A stretch of 64,000 nucleotides of DNA, taken from the NCBI RefSeq assembly GCF_017744115.1, contig NZ_JAGHQW010000012.1, positions 50,001 to 114,000 on the forward strand, read 5' to 3'. Below the pieces are notes generated by a model. It worked only from the letters and a program-made list of their open reading frames with translations, made no database searches and had not been told where the DNA came from. The DNA comes from Salinisphaera sp. G21_0 (GTDB taxonomy: Bacteria; Pseudomonadota; Gammaproteobacteria; Pseudomonadales; Endozoicomonadaceae). Position numbers and translations under genes: made by a program. Positions 21,174 through 29,193 of this stretch are shown one piece after another (the first letter of the stretch is position 1; each line of letters begins with the position of its first letter).

Positions 21174-21842
21174 TCACCCCTGGTCAACCGTAAATGTCAG
21201 TTCGCTTTTTTCACCGGCCTCTATTTTTTGCCAGTGTTCATCGAAATTGATCAGGTCATACAGTGAAACCCCCTCCTGAAGCCTGGCAAGCACCCGTTCA
21301 TCTCTGGCCTTAATCTCTTCAGCGACAGGAATCAAACGTGTTGCTTCTTCCAAAGATAAAACCAGTACCCCATCATCATCACCGAAGATAATCTCACCCG
21401 GACGAACCTCTACACCGCCACACTCAACAACCTCCCGGGTATGAAATATCCGTTTTGACGTGCCTGACATTGGGGTAAACGTGTGTGCATAAACCGGGAA
21501 ATTCATTGCTCTTACCGATGCCGTATCACGAAAGGCCCCGTCAATAACAAAGCCGGCAACCCCTTTTTGCATCGCTTCCGTTGATAACAGCTCCCCTGCC
21601 ACGGCTAATACACTGCCCTGAGTCTCAATAACAATAACATCCCCGGACCGGGCCTCCTGAATTGACTTGATCACCGTGAGAAAATCATTATGACAGTTCA
21701 CGGTATAGGCCGATCCAATCAACTTAAGCCCCGTCTGAAGCGGTCTTATTGCCGAGTTCATCACTCTCAGACGCTGGTCAGCATCAGCAAGATGGGCTGT
21801 TTTCAAATCAGCCAGGCGGGAACGAATTTCGTTTAACTCCAT
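21174..21842 (-). CDS. RraA-like / aldolase-family protein
   Basis: The protein has 222 residues and belongs to the RraA/4-hydroxy-4-methyl-2-oxoglutarate aldolase superfamily, often mis-annotated as demethylmenaquinone methyltransferase. Family landmarks are the AYTVNCHNDFLTVIKSI segment, GDVIVIETQG, the loop GELLSTEAMQKGVAGFVIDGAFRD that carries the active-site Gly/Arg/Asp in aldolase members, and EVRPGEIIFGDDDGVLVL. Members either cleave 2-oxo acids with a divalent metal or, in the RraA subgroup, inhibit RNase E. This protein is longer than E. coli RraA (about 160), which favours the aldolase-like group. A GAGG lies 6 bases before the ATG. It has no operon partner. Confidence 0.75.
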   Translation of the reverse strand: MELNEIRSRLADLKTAHLADADQRLRVMNSAIRPLQTGLKLIGSAYTVNCHNDFLTVIKSIQEARSGDVIVIETQGSVLAVAGELLSTEAMQKGVAGFVIDGAFRDTASVRAMNFPVYAHTFTPMSGTSKRIFHTREVVECGGVEVRPGEIIFGDDDGVLVLSLEEATRLIPVAEEIKARDERVLARLQEGVSLYDLINFDEHWQKIEAGEKSELTFTVDQG

Positions 21843-21971
21843 GGGGAACCTCAGGTATACCCGGTTATACAGCTGACCTGACCACCAGACTCTGCCGGTA
21901 AGTGCTGTCAGATCACCAACACAGGAGGCTTAAGTGATCATAAGCATCAAAATCAAACTGCCTTATGACAA

Positions 21972-22289
21972 ATGTCACAGTCAAAGCTCAAGGATAAGCA
22001 TAAGGCAATGAGCTATGGCAGTCTGAAAAGCAGAGAAGCCGAACTCAGTACAGAAATTGATGAACTGATCAATAAAGCCAGCCTGTCTGACCAACAGGAA
22101 GACGATACTTACAAAGAGGCCAATGATTATAGCATTCCCGAGGATTTACAGTTCACACAGGAACGCCTGAAAAAGATGAAAGCGGCAAAAGAAGCATTTG
22201 GAAATTCGGGTCGAAAATTTGTCAAATTTGAATCTGCACGACAGGCCATGAATAAGAAAATGGAAAGCACCGAAGCCAAATCGGAATAG
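21972..22289 (+). pseudogene. Internal fragment of an IS1182-like transposase
   Basis: The 105-residue open frame reads KDKHKAMSYGSLKSREAELS and continues with a charged helical stretch (EIDELINKA, then a D/E-rich patch, then PEDLQFTQERLKKMKAAKEAF). This order matches the linker between the catalytic parts of IS1182-type DDE transposases, in which the phrase K-H-K-A-M-S-Y-G is followed by an Arg/Lys/Glu-rich helix, a DxxED patch and a PExL motif. No DDE-domain sequence is present before or after it, so it cannot be an active transposase. It could be a small coiled-coil protein in its own right, but the motif match makes a decayed insertion sequence more likely. I could not find terminal inverted repeats. 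Confidence 0.6.
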
Positions 22290-22411
22290 TCTGGTGTAGC
22301 AAAAATACTCGCGCAGGAATTCCGTTCCTTCAGGAGCGAGAAGCGATCAACGTTACACTCCATCGACCGATAATAACGACAACTAATAAGTCGATATTGA
22401 GGAGCGTTCCC

Positions 22412-23521
22412 ATGAACAGATTTTCACGGGTCAGATGGGTCCTGCTGGTCGGTCTCTGCCTGGCGGCCAAGGCTTTCAGTGCCGGTCACAGCGTCCATAT
22501 CCAGATGAGCAAAAAGGCCGTTGAGTTGGTCTCTGACCCGGCGTTGAGGAGTATCCTGCAAGAGTACAAGGCACAGTGGGTGATTGGTTCTGGCCTACCG
22601 GACGGTGGTTACCTGAATGGTTATCCTTATGCCGAGATCAGCCACTGGTCGAAATTCCATCGCTCCTATTTCTCCCAAGTCCAGAAAACCTGCCCTCCTG
22701 AAAAGCTGCAGCTGGCAGAGTGTAAAAAACTGGTTTCCCATTTTATGGGTATGGTGGCTCATGGCGTTGAGGATGAAATTTATGACAATTTATTGATGAG
22801 TTTATCCGACCAGGTGGATGGGCGTGGGGGGGATCATATGGCCACGTCCAAGGATACCATCGTCGACAAATACGCCCTGTACGATTATCAGGGGGCCTAC
22901 GATGTGCATCCTACTGCGGTATCACCGCTGGATGTGGTTTATCAGGCACTGAAACCACTGCTGAAATCGAAAGTGCAACGTAGCCACATTGAAGAGGGAC
23001 AGGGTAATATTGTGGCAGCAGCCGTTTGGGAGCGGCAGCTGGTCAATCCGTTCAGTAATCTTATGGACAGCCGGTTATACCCATGGCTCCGGCAGAACTA
23101 CCGGGACGGCATTGGCGGCATCAATTATACCGGGATCAGGGTTGCGAGGGTATGGGATTACTACTGGGCAAGGTTCAAGGGGCATGATCAGGTTGAGCCA
23201 CATTTTTCGGTGTATCCTGAACCAGGGGGAGTTGTCGGCCTGAATAGCAGTATTGGCCGTGGACGTTTTATGTTTATTGCTGATCGGCCACTTTCTTATT
23301 TTTACAGGGAACTAGAGCTGCAGAAGTTGATGCTCGATGGCTCGTGGCAGGAAGTCGCCTCTAAAAATTACTATCGCCATGATGGTTATCTCCACGCTGT
23401 TTTTCCGATTAAAGGTTTTGTCGCCGGGGAACAGTATCGGGCCATATTGTCCTATTCCGTTGATGGACTTCATTTTGACCGGGAGCTGGTATGGAATGCC
23501 ACCGCAGCAGGTATTCCCTGA
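22412..23521 (+). CDS. Secreted zinc-dependent phospholipase-C-like protein
   Basis: The ATG at 22412 follows GAGGAG at a good distance; the frame also extends to a TTG at 22397. The protein has 369 residues and a Sec signal peptide (hydrophobic LLVGLCLAAKAFSAG). After it come H-rich motifs of the Zn_dep_PLPC family: HSVHIQMSKKA, GSGLPDGGYLNGYPYAEISHW, and GMVAHGVEDEIYDN, where His, Asp and Glu would bind zinc. Enzymes of this group cleave phosphatidylcholine or related lipids, often outside the cell; some relatives act on GPI anchors. The C-terminal ~110 residues look like a beta-rich accessory domain. It is followed 44 bases later by a membrane-hairpin gene on the same strand. The substrate is not evident. 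Confidence 0.7.
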   Translation: MNRFSRVRWVLLVGLCLAAKAFSAGHSVHIQMSKKAVELVSDPALRSILQEYKAQWVIGSGLPDGGYLNGYPYAEISHWSKFHRSYFSQVQKTCPPEKLQLAECKKLVSHFMGMVAHGVEDEIYDNLLMSLSDQVDGRGGDHMATSKDTIVDKYALYDYQGAYDVHPTAVSPLDVVYQALKPLLKSKVQRSHIEEGQGNIVAAAVWERQLVNPFSNLMDSRLYPWLRQNYRDGIGGINYTGIRVARVWDYYWARFKGHDQVEPHFSVYPEPGGVVGLNSSIGRGRFMFIADRPLSYFYRELELQKLMLDGSWQEVASKNYYRHDGYLHAVFPIKGFVAGEQYRAILSYSVDGLHFDRELVWNATAAGIP

Positions 23522-23565
23522 ATGTCTAGACTGATATGTAATAAAAACATAACAGGGATAGACCG

Positions 23566-24348
23566 ATGACCTTACCTCATCTTGACTCACAACAGGTATT
23601 ACCCCCTTTCCAAGGGCCTTTGCTTCCCCCGGATCAAGTTTCAACTGACTCGCCAGGCAGCGTCGTTGTGGTACCGCCTTTAACCACTCCCCAGGATAAT
23701 TTTACCGACATTGCCCAGGTTCCCTTGGAAAAGCGCACTATTAAGGTGAGCGATTACAATCTTGTCAATGAACAATCGCCCTCCCGATTAAAAAAACTGG
23801 CATCAGCCATAAAAATCATTGGTGCTAATGTCATCAGGGCAGTTAATGACAGCGTAACCACCCGGCGACTGCTGCTCAGTGGCCTGTTGGGTGGTCTGGT
23901 GGGGCTGACATCCGGCGTCTTGCTGATGGCTTCGCTGACCGGGGGTCTCTCCATGGTTACCCTGGTACCGTCACTCTCTATTTGCGCACCAGCGGCGGTG
24001 GTGGGGGCATTACTGGGGACTGTCGGGGGCATGGTCATGTTGGCAGGCTATGGTGTCACCAAAGGGCTGGTGCGCTCAGCAGCCTACCTCTGGCGTTCGC
24101 CGGAACAGCGCTTTCTGCATGATTACCGGCAGGCGGCAAAAGAGTTGGAGTCGCTGGAAGAAGAGCGTGTCAACAACCGCCACATGCGCTCTGAAAAATA
24201 TATGCGGATTGGCATATTAAGAGCTTTTCTTGAGCCCCGGCGTGCTGAATGTCAACAGCTGTTGACCGCTGCCGGTGCCCCCGATAAAGTCTGGCGTCAA
24301 TATGGCTTCCGCCCGGCCAATAATATTCCTCCCTCTTCGATGGTTTGA
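23566..24348 (+). CDS. Hypothetical protein with a Gly-rich membrane hairpin
   Basis: The protein has 260 residues. Residues 1-60 are Pro-rich and likely disordered. Residues ~100-165 contain two long hydrophobic segments rich in Gly (LLSGLLGGLVGLTSGVLLMA and AAVVGALLGTVGGMVMLAGY) separated by a short loop, a hairpin as in translocated membrane-inserting effectors or small pores. The C-terminal ~80 residues are helical and charged. There is no cleavable signal peptide at the N-terminus. It lies just downstream of the phospholipase-like gene and ends before a strong palindrome, so the pair may form one transcript. I do not recognise the family. Confidence 0.6.
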   Translation: MTLPHLDSQQVLPPFQGPLLPPDQVSTDSPGSVVVVPPLTTPQDNFTDIAQVPLEKRTIKVSDYNLVNEQSPSRLKKLASAIKIIGANVIRAVNDSVTTRRLLLSGLLGGLVGLTSGVLLMASLTGGLSMVTLVPSLSICAPAAVVGALLGTVGGMVMLAGYGVTKGLVRSAAYLWRSPEQRFLHDYRQAAKELESLEEERVNNRHMRSEKYMRIGILRAFLEPRRAECQQLLTAAGAPDKVWRQYGFRPANNIPPSSMV

Positions 24349-24357
24349 GTCTATTCC

Positions 24358-24383
24358 CGGTCAGCCTCCCGGGAGGCTGACCG
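24358..24383 (+). terminator. 26-bp perfect palindrome, probable terminator
   Basis: GGTCAGCCTCCC followed immediately by its exact complement GGGAGGCTGACC (plus one more pair outside) lies 10 bases after the stop of the membrane-hairpin gene. There is no T-run after it, so it is either a weak intrinsic terminator, an mRNA-end stabiliser or a protein site. The remaining ~320 bases up to azlC show no gene. Confidence 0.55.
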
Positions 24384-24706
24384 AGCATTCTCCACTGAAT
24401 TGTTAGAAAACTTTTCCCTTTATTCAAGGGCTTATCTGCCTGTTGGAGGCAACTGCTGACGCCAGAATCAACGCTCACTGCGGGTGGCCTGTGGCTTGCA
24501 TCTCTGGTGATGTTTTTTGTACGATGCTCCTGCTCTGGCGCACAAGAGTGAAAACAGTGGTTACCGTGCCACGGCATTGCGCACCTTGAATGGACTTTTT
24601 TACAACCATCACAAACTATTCTTCTTGCCGAATGTCTAAACTGTTCAAGATTGTAATATTCCAGAATCTTCAGTTAAGAGGATGAATTGTTAAGGAAGTG
24701 TGTTGT

Positions 24707-25432
24707 ATGTCTCAGGCTGAAATTGTTCACCACTCAAGCAACGATGAAAAAGTCAGGGCTTTTTTCAAGGGTGCCGCAGCCATTATTCCGCTGACTGTTG
24801 CGGTCCTGCCCTGGGGTATCCTGACCGGATCTCTGGCTATTGAGTCGGGTTTTGACCCGGTTCAGAGTCAGGCACTGTCAGGCATTATTTTCGCCGGTGC
24901 CGTTCAGCTGGCCATTATGGGTATGATCCAGGCCGGAGTGGGTTTGGGCAGTATTCTGATTTCAGCCCTGCTTATTACCTCCCGCCACTTCCTTTACTCC
25001 ATGGTGATGCGGAAGAACGTCAGCCCGCTGCCTCTCAGATGGCGTCTCGCCCTTGGTTTCCTGTTAACCGATGAACTGTTCGCCATTGCCAACCCCGGTC
25101 AGCTGAAACGCTTTGACCGCTGGTACGCACTGGGTGGCGGGCTATGCTTTTACCTGGGCTGGAATCTTGCCACCCTTGGCGGCATCATCGCTGGCGCGAG
25201 CTTTGAAAATCTTGATGCCCTCGGATTGGATTTCGCCATTGCCGCCACATTCATCGCCCTTGTTATCCCGAGCATCAAAAATGCCCCGGTACTGGTCTGT
25301 GTGCTCACTGCGCTGGTGACATCGGCCATTTGTGAGGTAATGCAGATTCAGGTCGGCCTGCTGATCTCAGCCCCCCTGGCCATGGTGGCTGGTTTTGCCT
25401 GTGCCAAAGCCACTGACAGAGGAGAAAGCTAA
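24707..25432 (+). CDS. azlC: AzlC-family branched-chain amino acid exporter, large subunit
   Basis: AzlC with AzlD (YgaZ and YgaH in E. coli) exports branched-chain amino acids such as valine across the inner membrane. The protein has 241 residues with hydrophobic helices, and the conserved LPWGILTGSLAIESGFDPVQSQALSG start, AGAVQLAIM, SRHFLYSMVM and TDELFAI segments are all present. I chose the ATG at 24707 because AAGGAAG lies 8 bases upstream; the open frame begins at a GTG at 24698. Its stop overlaps the start of azlD by one base (TAATG), so the two are translated together. Confidence 0.92.
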   Translation: MSQAEIVHHSSNDEKVRAFFKGAAAIIPLTVAVLPWGILTGSLAIESGFDPVQSQALSGIIFAGAVQLAIMGMIQAGVGLGSILISALLITSRHFLYSMVMRKNVSPLPLRWRLALGFLLTDELFAIANPGQLKRFDRWYALGGGLCFYLGWNLATLGGIIAGASFENLDALGLDFAIAATFIALVIPSIKNAPVLVCVLTALVTSAICEVMQIQVGLLISAPLAMVAGFACAKATDRGES

Positions 25433-25746
25433 TGGATACCTGGGTTATTCTGTTCATCGTCGCGGCCCTGGTTTTTGGCAGCCGTTTCCTGCTGATGGAG
25501 CCATGGTTACCCCTCAAACTCAGTGAAACGGTTCAGCAGGTATTGAGTTTTTCCGCACCCGCCGTACTGACCGCCATTGCGGCACCGATTGTCTTTATTC
25601 GTGAAGATCAGCTCAGCCTGTCCATGGGCAACCATTACCTGATTGCCGGCATTATCGTAGTGTTTCTTGCCCTGATGACCAGGAACACATTACTGACCGT
25701 CATCCTGGGTATGCTGTCATTTCTGGCTTTAAGACATTTACTATAG
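25432..25746 (+). CDS. azlD: AzlD-family branched-chain amino acid exporter, small subunit
   Basis: This 104-residue membrane protein has about four hydrophobic helices (WVILFIVAALVFGSRFLL, VLSFSAPAVLTAIAAPIVF, LIAGIIVVFLALMTRN, LLTVILGMLSFLAL). It is the small partner of AzlC, with the conserved R in GSRFL and the SAPAVLTA motif of the DUF4,000-type AzlD/YgaH group. Start and stop coupling with azlC (one-base overlap) supports a stoichiometric complex. No terminator with a T-run is visible right after it; the next gene is convergent, ending about 100 bases away. Confidence 0.9.
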   Translation: MDTWVILFIVAALVFGSRFLLMEPWLPLKLSETVQQVLSFSAPAVLTAIAAPIVFIREDQLSLSMGNHYLIAGIIVVFLALMTRNTLLTVILGMLSFLALRHLL

Positions 25747-25851
25747 ATGCGGAAACGTTGCTCTAACAGAACCCCTCTTGAAGGATCAAAAATTCTCACA
25801 CTCGGGGGCGGGAATTTCAGCAGTGAATGAATCCTGCAAGTGGACTCAGCT

Positions 25852-28065
25852 TCAGTCCTCTGTTCGGTCTTCTGGTCGATGATGGGTTTTGATTCTGATC
25901 TCCAATAGTTCCACTGTGCATCTGGATGGGGGGTGCCTTATGGCGTAAGCTTCCATCAGTTCACCATGGAGCTTGCCCGTGTAGGCGGTCATGGGGATGG
26001 TGATGGTCGATTCCAGCTGATCATAGGGTGTATATATTTCTGCGATCTTCTCATATTTCCAGTCCCCAGAATTTTTATCGTAATCCTTTGCTGACAGAGT
26101 GATTTTGGATGGCAGGCCATCTTCTGTCTTGATATGCAGCTTCACCTCAGCTTCGTAAAAATAATGTTCCGTGTTTTGGATCGGTGCTGAAACCAGCTCA
26201 AACAATAACTGGCCACCCAGTCGCTGAAGCGTTGGCAAGTTTTTCTTTTCCCGATTCATAACGGTTACCAGGGTATCGAAAGGCAGCCTGCGGAATTCCT
26301 GATCAAACCGGGCTGCATGCCGATCAATTTTTTGGAATTTTTTGCTGAATAACGAGTTGGCCCAGAGATTCAGGCTCTTGGTTGCTTTGGTCAGGCTTTT
26401 TCCATCGAGCACATGCGTCAGTTTGTCCATCATCATCCTGGCGTCGTACAACCTTGCAGCATGCTGAATCAGTTTCGGTGCCCGGTTTGCAATGGCATTG
26501 CATTGCTCAGCCGTCTGCCCCTTCAACAGGCAGACCTGTTTTGCCGTGGTGACTACCCGTTGCCCCAGATCAGACGGTGTGGGTTCAATATGGGTACCTT
26601 CAGAGAAATCATTGAACGTTTCGACGAGCACCAGGTCGGTTTTTTTCTTGCGGACCTGGTTCCAGCTTAATTCATAGGTATCCTGACCATTTTCTGTCTC
26701 TGGCATATAGGAGTCACAGGGGCTCCAGGGCGCTCCCCGGGTATCAACGCCCGGATATACCGACATTGTCTTGATGCCGAGATGAGTCTGGCTCCTTTGA
26801 TGCCTGTCATCCAGATTATTGATGTAATGACGGATATCCTTATGGGTACCGTATCTGGCAAAATTGTTGGCAATGAATGGATTGTCGCTGTCTTTTGCTA
26901 CCCGTCTTCTGGGTACCACCCATGGGAAATTACTGACGACCTGTTTTACGGTTGCCGCTCGCCATGCACTCCTGCCGGTCATGCTATAAACCAGCCGGAC
27001 TTTGGCCAGCTCCGGATTGTTCTTGAAGAACCGTTCCAGCTCTTTCTGATTCAGGGTCAGATCCGATCTAACCTTGCCCCAGAAGTTCAACATAAAGAGC
27101 AACGGATCGCCCCGATGGTGAATACAGTGTTCATCCTGATAGTAGCGCTGGATCATCTCCTCCAGTTTTTCCCTGAATTGGGCCTCTTTCTGTTCGGGTT
27201 TGAGATTGACGCTGGGCCTGACAGTCCACTGGGGAATCCAGAGTGGTACCAGGGCAAACTCATTGCCATGATTCTTGTCAGCCAGCACCGTTTTCATATT
27301 CACGATTGCCTTGTCCGCTGACGTCTGCCGTGCTGGAAAGCCCCACTCCACGACAAAGCCATCGAGTCCCGCAATTCTGGCGGTCAATAGTTGCCATTCG
27401 TAATAATGCAGGTTATCGATGGGACTGCCTCCCACCAGGGGCCTTGCCCCGGCACCAAAACCCGGGCGGCCTGAAGCGGTGTCGCAGGGGGCAGAGTTAT
27501 CCGGGTTTCGCAGCTCATAGCCATTGTTAACAATATGCGTCCTGGTGATGCTGTGGGGATGCCTGCAATTAACTTCTCGATGGATAGACTGGATCTGTTT
27601 ATTGGTGTGGTAATCAGCTAACACCATGATGGATTTATTGTCAGCCTCGTGCTGGCAGGACAGGGATTTTTTCTGAGCAGCCGAGGATAATTGATCGTCT
27701 GCCTGGGGGATTTTGTCCGGTGGATCAGGCAGTGCCCTTTTTTCCCGCAGGTAAGGAGAGATGCGTTCTTTGAGCATCTGTATCACCCGATCAAAAAGGC
27801 TTGCCGTTTTCGTGGGCTGGACATTGAGGTATTTGCTGCAAAATTCAATGTCGTCCAAATGGTTCAGATCGTCACAGAATTCGTCGTCCATTTTACCGAG
27901 ATAAGGCTCATCAATATCGTGTTGTTCAAAACTACGGTTAAAAGCGGTGGGTGCTTTTGAGTGGAAAGACGCATTTGTGTTGAGCTGATTAGTGTAAGAA
28001 GGCAATTCAGGGGTGTGAAACAGTGTTTTATTTATAGGTGAGTGATCGTTAATCATAATAATCAT
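25852..28065 (-). CDS. GH99/GH71-like glycoside hydrolase-domain protein without signal peptide
   Basis: The protein has 737 residues. Residues ~1-150 are polar and low-complexity. The core (~150-510) looks like the barrel of the GH71/GH99-like group: SIMVLADYHTN at the start, ARIAGLDGFVVEWGF, EFALVPLWIPQW, DPLLFMLNFWG and, near the end, LVETFNDFSEGTHIEPTPSD, which matches the family phrase ET(W/F)NDW-EGT-IEP with an acidic residue near the active site. GH99 enzymes are endo-alpha-mannosidases/mannanases; GH71 are alpha-1,3-glucanases. A C-terminal beta-rich segment (~600-730) may bind carbohydrate. No Sec signal is present, unlike most family members. GAGG lies 4 bases before the ATG. A host-glycan target is inference. 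Confidence 0.7.
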   Translation of the reverse strand: MIIMINDHSPINKTLFHTPELPSYTNQLNTNASFHSKAPTAFNRSFEQHDIDEPYLGKMDDEFCDDLNHLDDIEFCSKYLNVQPTKTASLFDRVIQMLKERISPYLREKRALPDPPDKIPQADDQLSSAAQKKSLSCQHEADNKSIMVLADYHTNKQIQSIHREVNCRHPHSITRTHIVNNGYELRNPDNSAPCDTASGRPGFGAGARPLVGGSPIDNLHYYEWQLLTARIAGLDGFVVEWGFPARQTSADKAIVNMKTVLADKNHGNEFALVPLWIPQWTVRPSVNLKPEQKEAQFREKLEEMIQRYYQDEHCIHHRGDPLLFMLNFWGKVRSDLTLNQKELERFFKNNPELAKVRLVYSMTGRSAWRAATVKQVVSNFPWVVPRRRVAKDSDNPFIANNFARYGTHKDIRHYINNLDDRHQRSQTHLGIKTMSVYPGVDTRGAPWSPCDSYMPETENGQDTYELSWNQVRKKKTDLVLVETFNDFSEGTHIEPTPSDLGQRVVTTAKQVCLLKGQTAEQCNAIANRAPKLIQHAARLYDARMMMDKLTHVLDGKSLTKATKSLNLWANSLFSKKFQKIDRHAARFDQEFRRLPFDTLVTVMNREKKNLPTLQRLGGQLLFELVSAPIQNTEHYFYEAEVKLHIKTEDGLPSKITLSAKDYDKNSGDWKYEKIAEIYTPYDQLESTITIPMTAYTGKLHGELMEAYAIRHPPSRCTVELLEIRIKTHHRPEDRTED

Positions 28066-28666
28066 CGTTCCTCATTGATATCAGATACCGGTTAAATAAC
28101 TGGAATTTGGCGCTAATAAACAACAGTAAGTTCACTGTCGTTTGATAATCTTTTTGATACCAAACCATAAACAGATGGCCGAAGCTTCCTATCAACAGTT
28201 TATGCTACGATATTGACGATTTCTGCCTTATTTTTGCATCGGAATGTCATAAACGACGAAACTCTAATGCTCAAGATCGGCCTTTTATATTTAAGTTGTC
28301 GTATAGTGAAATAATGACCATCTTCAAGTCATTGAAAGCACCAATCATCAATTGAAAACTAATCCGTACCATTGTGCTTTGCTGTCAATCAGGTGCTACG
28401 TCTTTTATTGCCCGCGAGGGAAAGAGGGAAAGTTTTATTGAACATTTTCTTGTTTTGTCGGTCATATTCTTCATCACAGTCAATGATTGAGAGATTAAGG
28501 TTCAAATTCCCGAGGTGACAGATGAGTAATCCTTACAGAGATCTATGCGTTGATATTGCTCCCCTTCTGAATTCCATGACATTCAGCCCCAGTTAAATTC
28601 ACAAGAAACCATGTGCTAGACTGATTGCGAAGTATTCAAGGATGGGACTTTTTCGGGGGAACGCCT
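28066..28666. other. 600-base intergenic region with one possible micro-ORF
   Basis: The region separates a minus-strand and a plus-strand gene and must hold both promoters. It is AT-rich. The only item with a translation signal is a 24-codon frame, 28522-28596 on the plus strand (starts MSNPYRDLCV), preceded by GAGGTGACAG. Its reality cannot be judged from sequence alone. I see no RNA gene or repeat. Confidence 0.4.
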
Positions 28667-28876
28667 ATGTATAAATTACTTTCAGTGTTATTTCTTATTC
28701 TTCTTACTACCGGAGTTCTGGCCAGAAGCTTTGATTTATCGGTATACCAGGATGGCTACTATCTGCGCTACGAATTCCCACGCTACGGGAATGATACCTG
28801 GTTTGAAATCACCCTGGGTCAACGTCAGGGTCTGGCAGGTGTTATTGATCAGGTCAAAAATAAAGCCAGCAAATAA
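28667..28876 (+). CDS. Small secreted protein
   Basis: This gene encodes 69 residues from the ATG at 28667; the open frame begins at a TTG at 28625, but the ATG places a classic signal peptide at the N-terminus (MYKLLSVLFLILLTTGVLA). The mature part (~50 residues) is rich in Tyr and Asp/Arg (YQDGYYLRYEFPRYGNDTWFEI) and may form a small beta sheet. A GGGGGA stretch upstream is a plausible ribosome site. The last codons lie inside the stem of a strong terminator, so the gene is a single transcript unit. I do not recognise the family. Confidence 0.6.
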   Translation: MYKLLSVLFLILLTTGVLARSFDLSVYQDGYYLRYEFPRYGNDTWFEITLGQRQGLAGVIDQVKNKASK

Positions 28877-28892
28877 CCACTGGCTTTATTTT
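28857..28892 (+). terminator. Intrinsic terminator, bidirectional
   Basis: AAAATAAAGCCAG and its exact complement CTGGCTTTATTTT form a 13-bp stem around a 10-base loop, with an A-run on one side and T-run on the other. It ends the small secreted gene (overlapping its stop codon) and could also end the minus-strand small coiled-coil gene, which stops at 28914. Confidence 0.8.
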
Positions 28893-28913
28893 CACGGCTA
28901 TTGGCATGCCCCG

Positions 28914-29183
28914 CTACTTTTTACCGGAGCCTGTAATTGAACTCACCAGATTCGACACTGACTTTTTAAAGTCTTCAATGGCCGAAACACCCAGCTTTTT
29001 CACATCCACCAGGTGTGGCTCTGCCTTGTCCAGGTACTCATCAAGATGATCGACTTCTTCATGCTGCATATCCTGCCGCTCAGCCTCCAGCTCTTGTTCA
29101 AGGCGTTTCAGGGTTGCCTTGACCTCTTTGATTTGAGCCTTCAACTCCTTCTTGTGAGCCTTGTATTCCTTGAGTGTTGTCAT
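28914..29183 (-). CDS. Small coiled-coil protein
   Basis: The product has 89 residues. The first ~55 are a near-continuous charged heptad pattern (KEYKAHKKELKAQIKEVK, then KRLEQELEAE) that predicts a coiled coil; the tail is Ser-rich. There is no signal peptide or membrane helix. The second of two adjacent ATGs is better spaced from GAGGAGG. The gene starts 10 bases after the stop of the Na/Pi cotransporter and is very likely co-transcribed with it. Many cotransporters of that family carry a C-terminal PhoU-like helical domain, which is lacking here, so this protein could be a separate regulatory partner; that is inference. Confidence 0.65.
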   Translation of the reverse strand: MTTLKEYKAHKKELKAQIKEVKATLKRLEQELEAERQDMQHEEVDHLDEYLDKAEPHLVDVKKLGVSAIEDFKKSVSNLVSSITGSGKK

Positions 29184-29193
29184 CATGTCCTCC

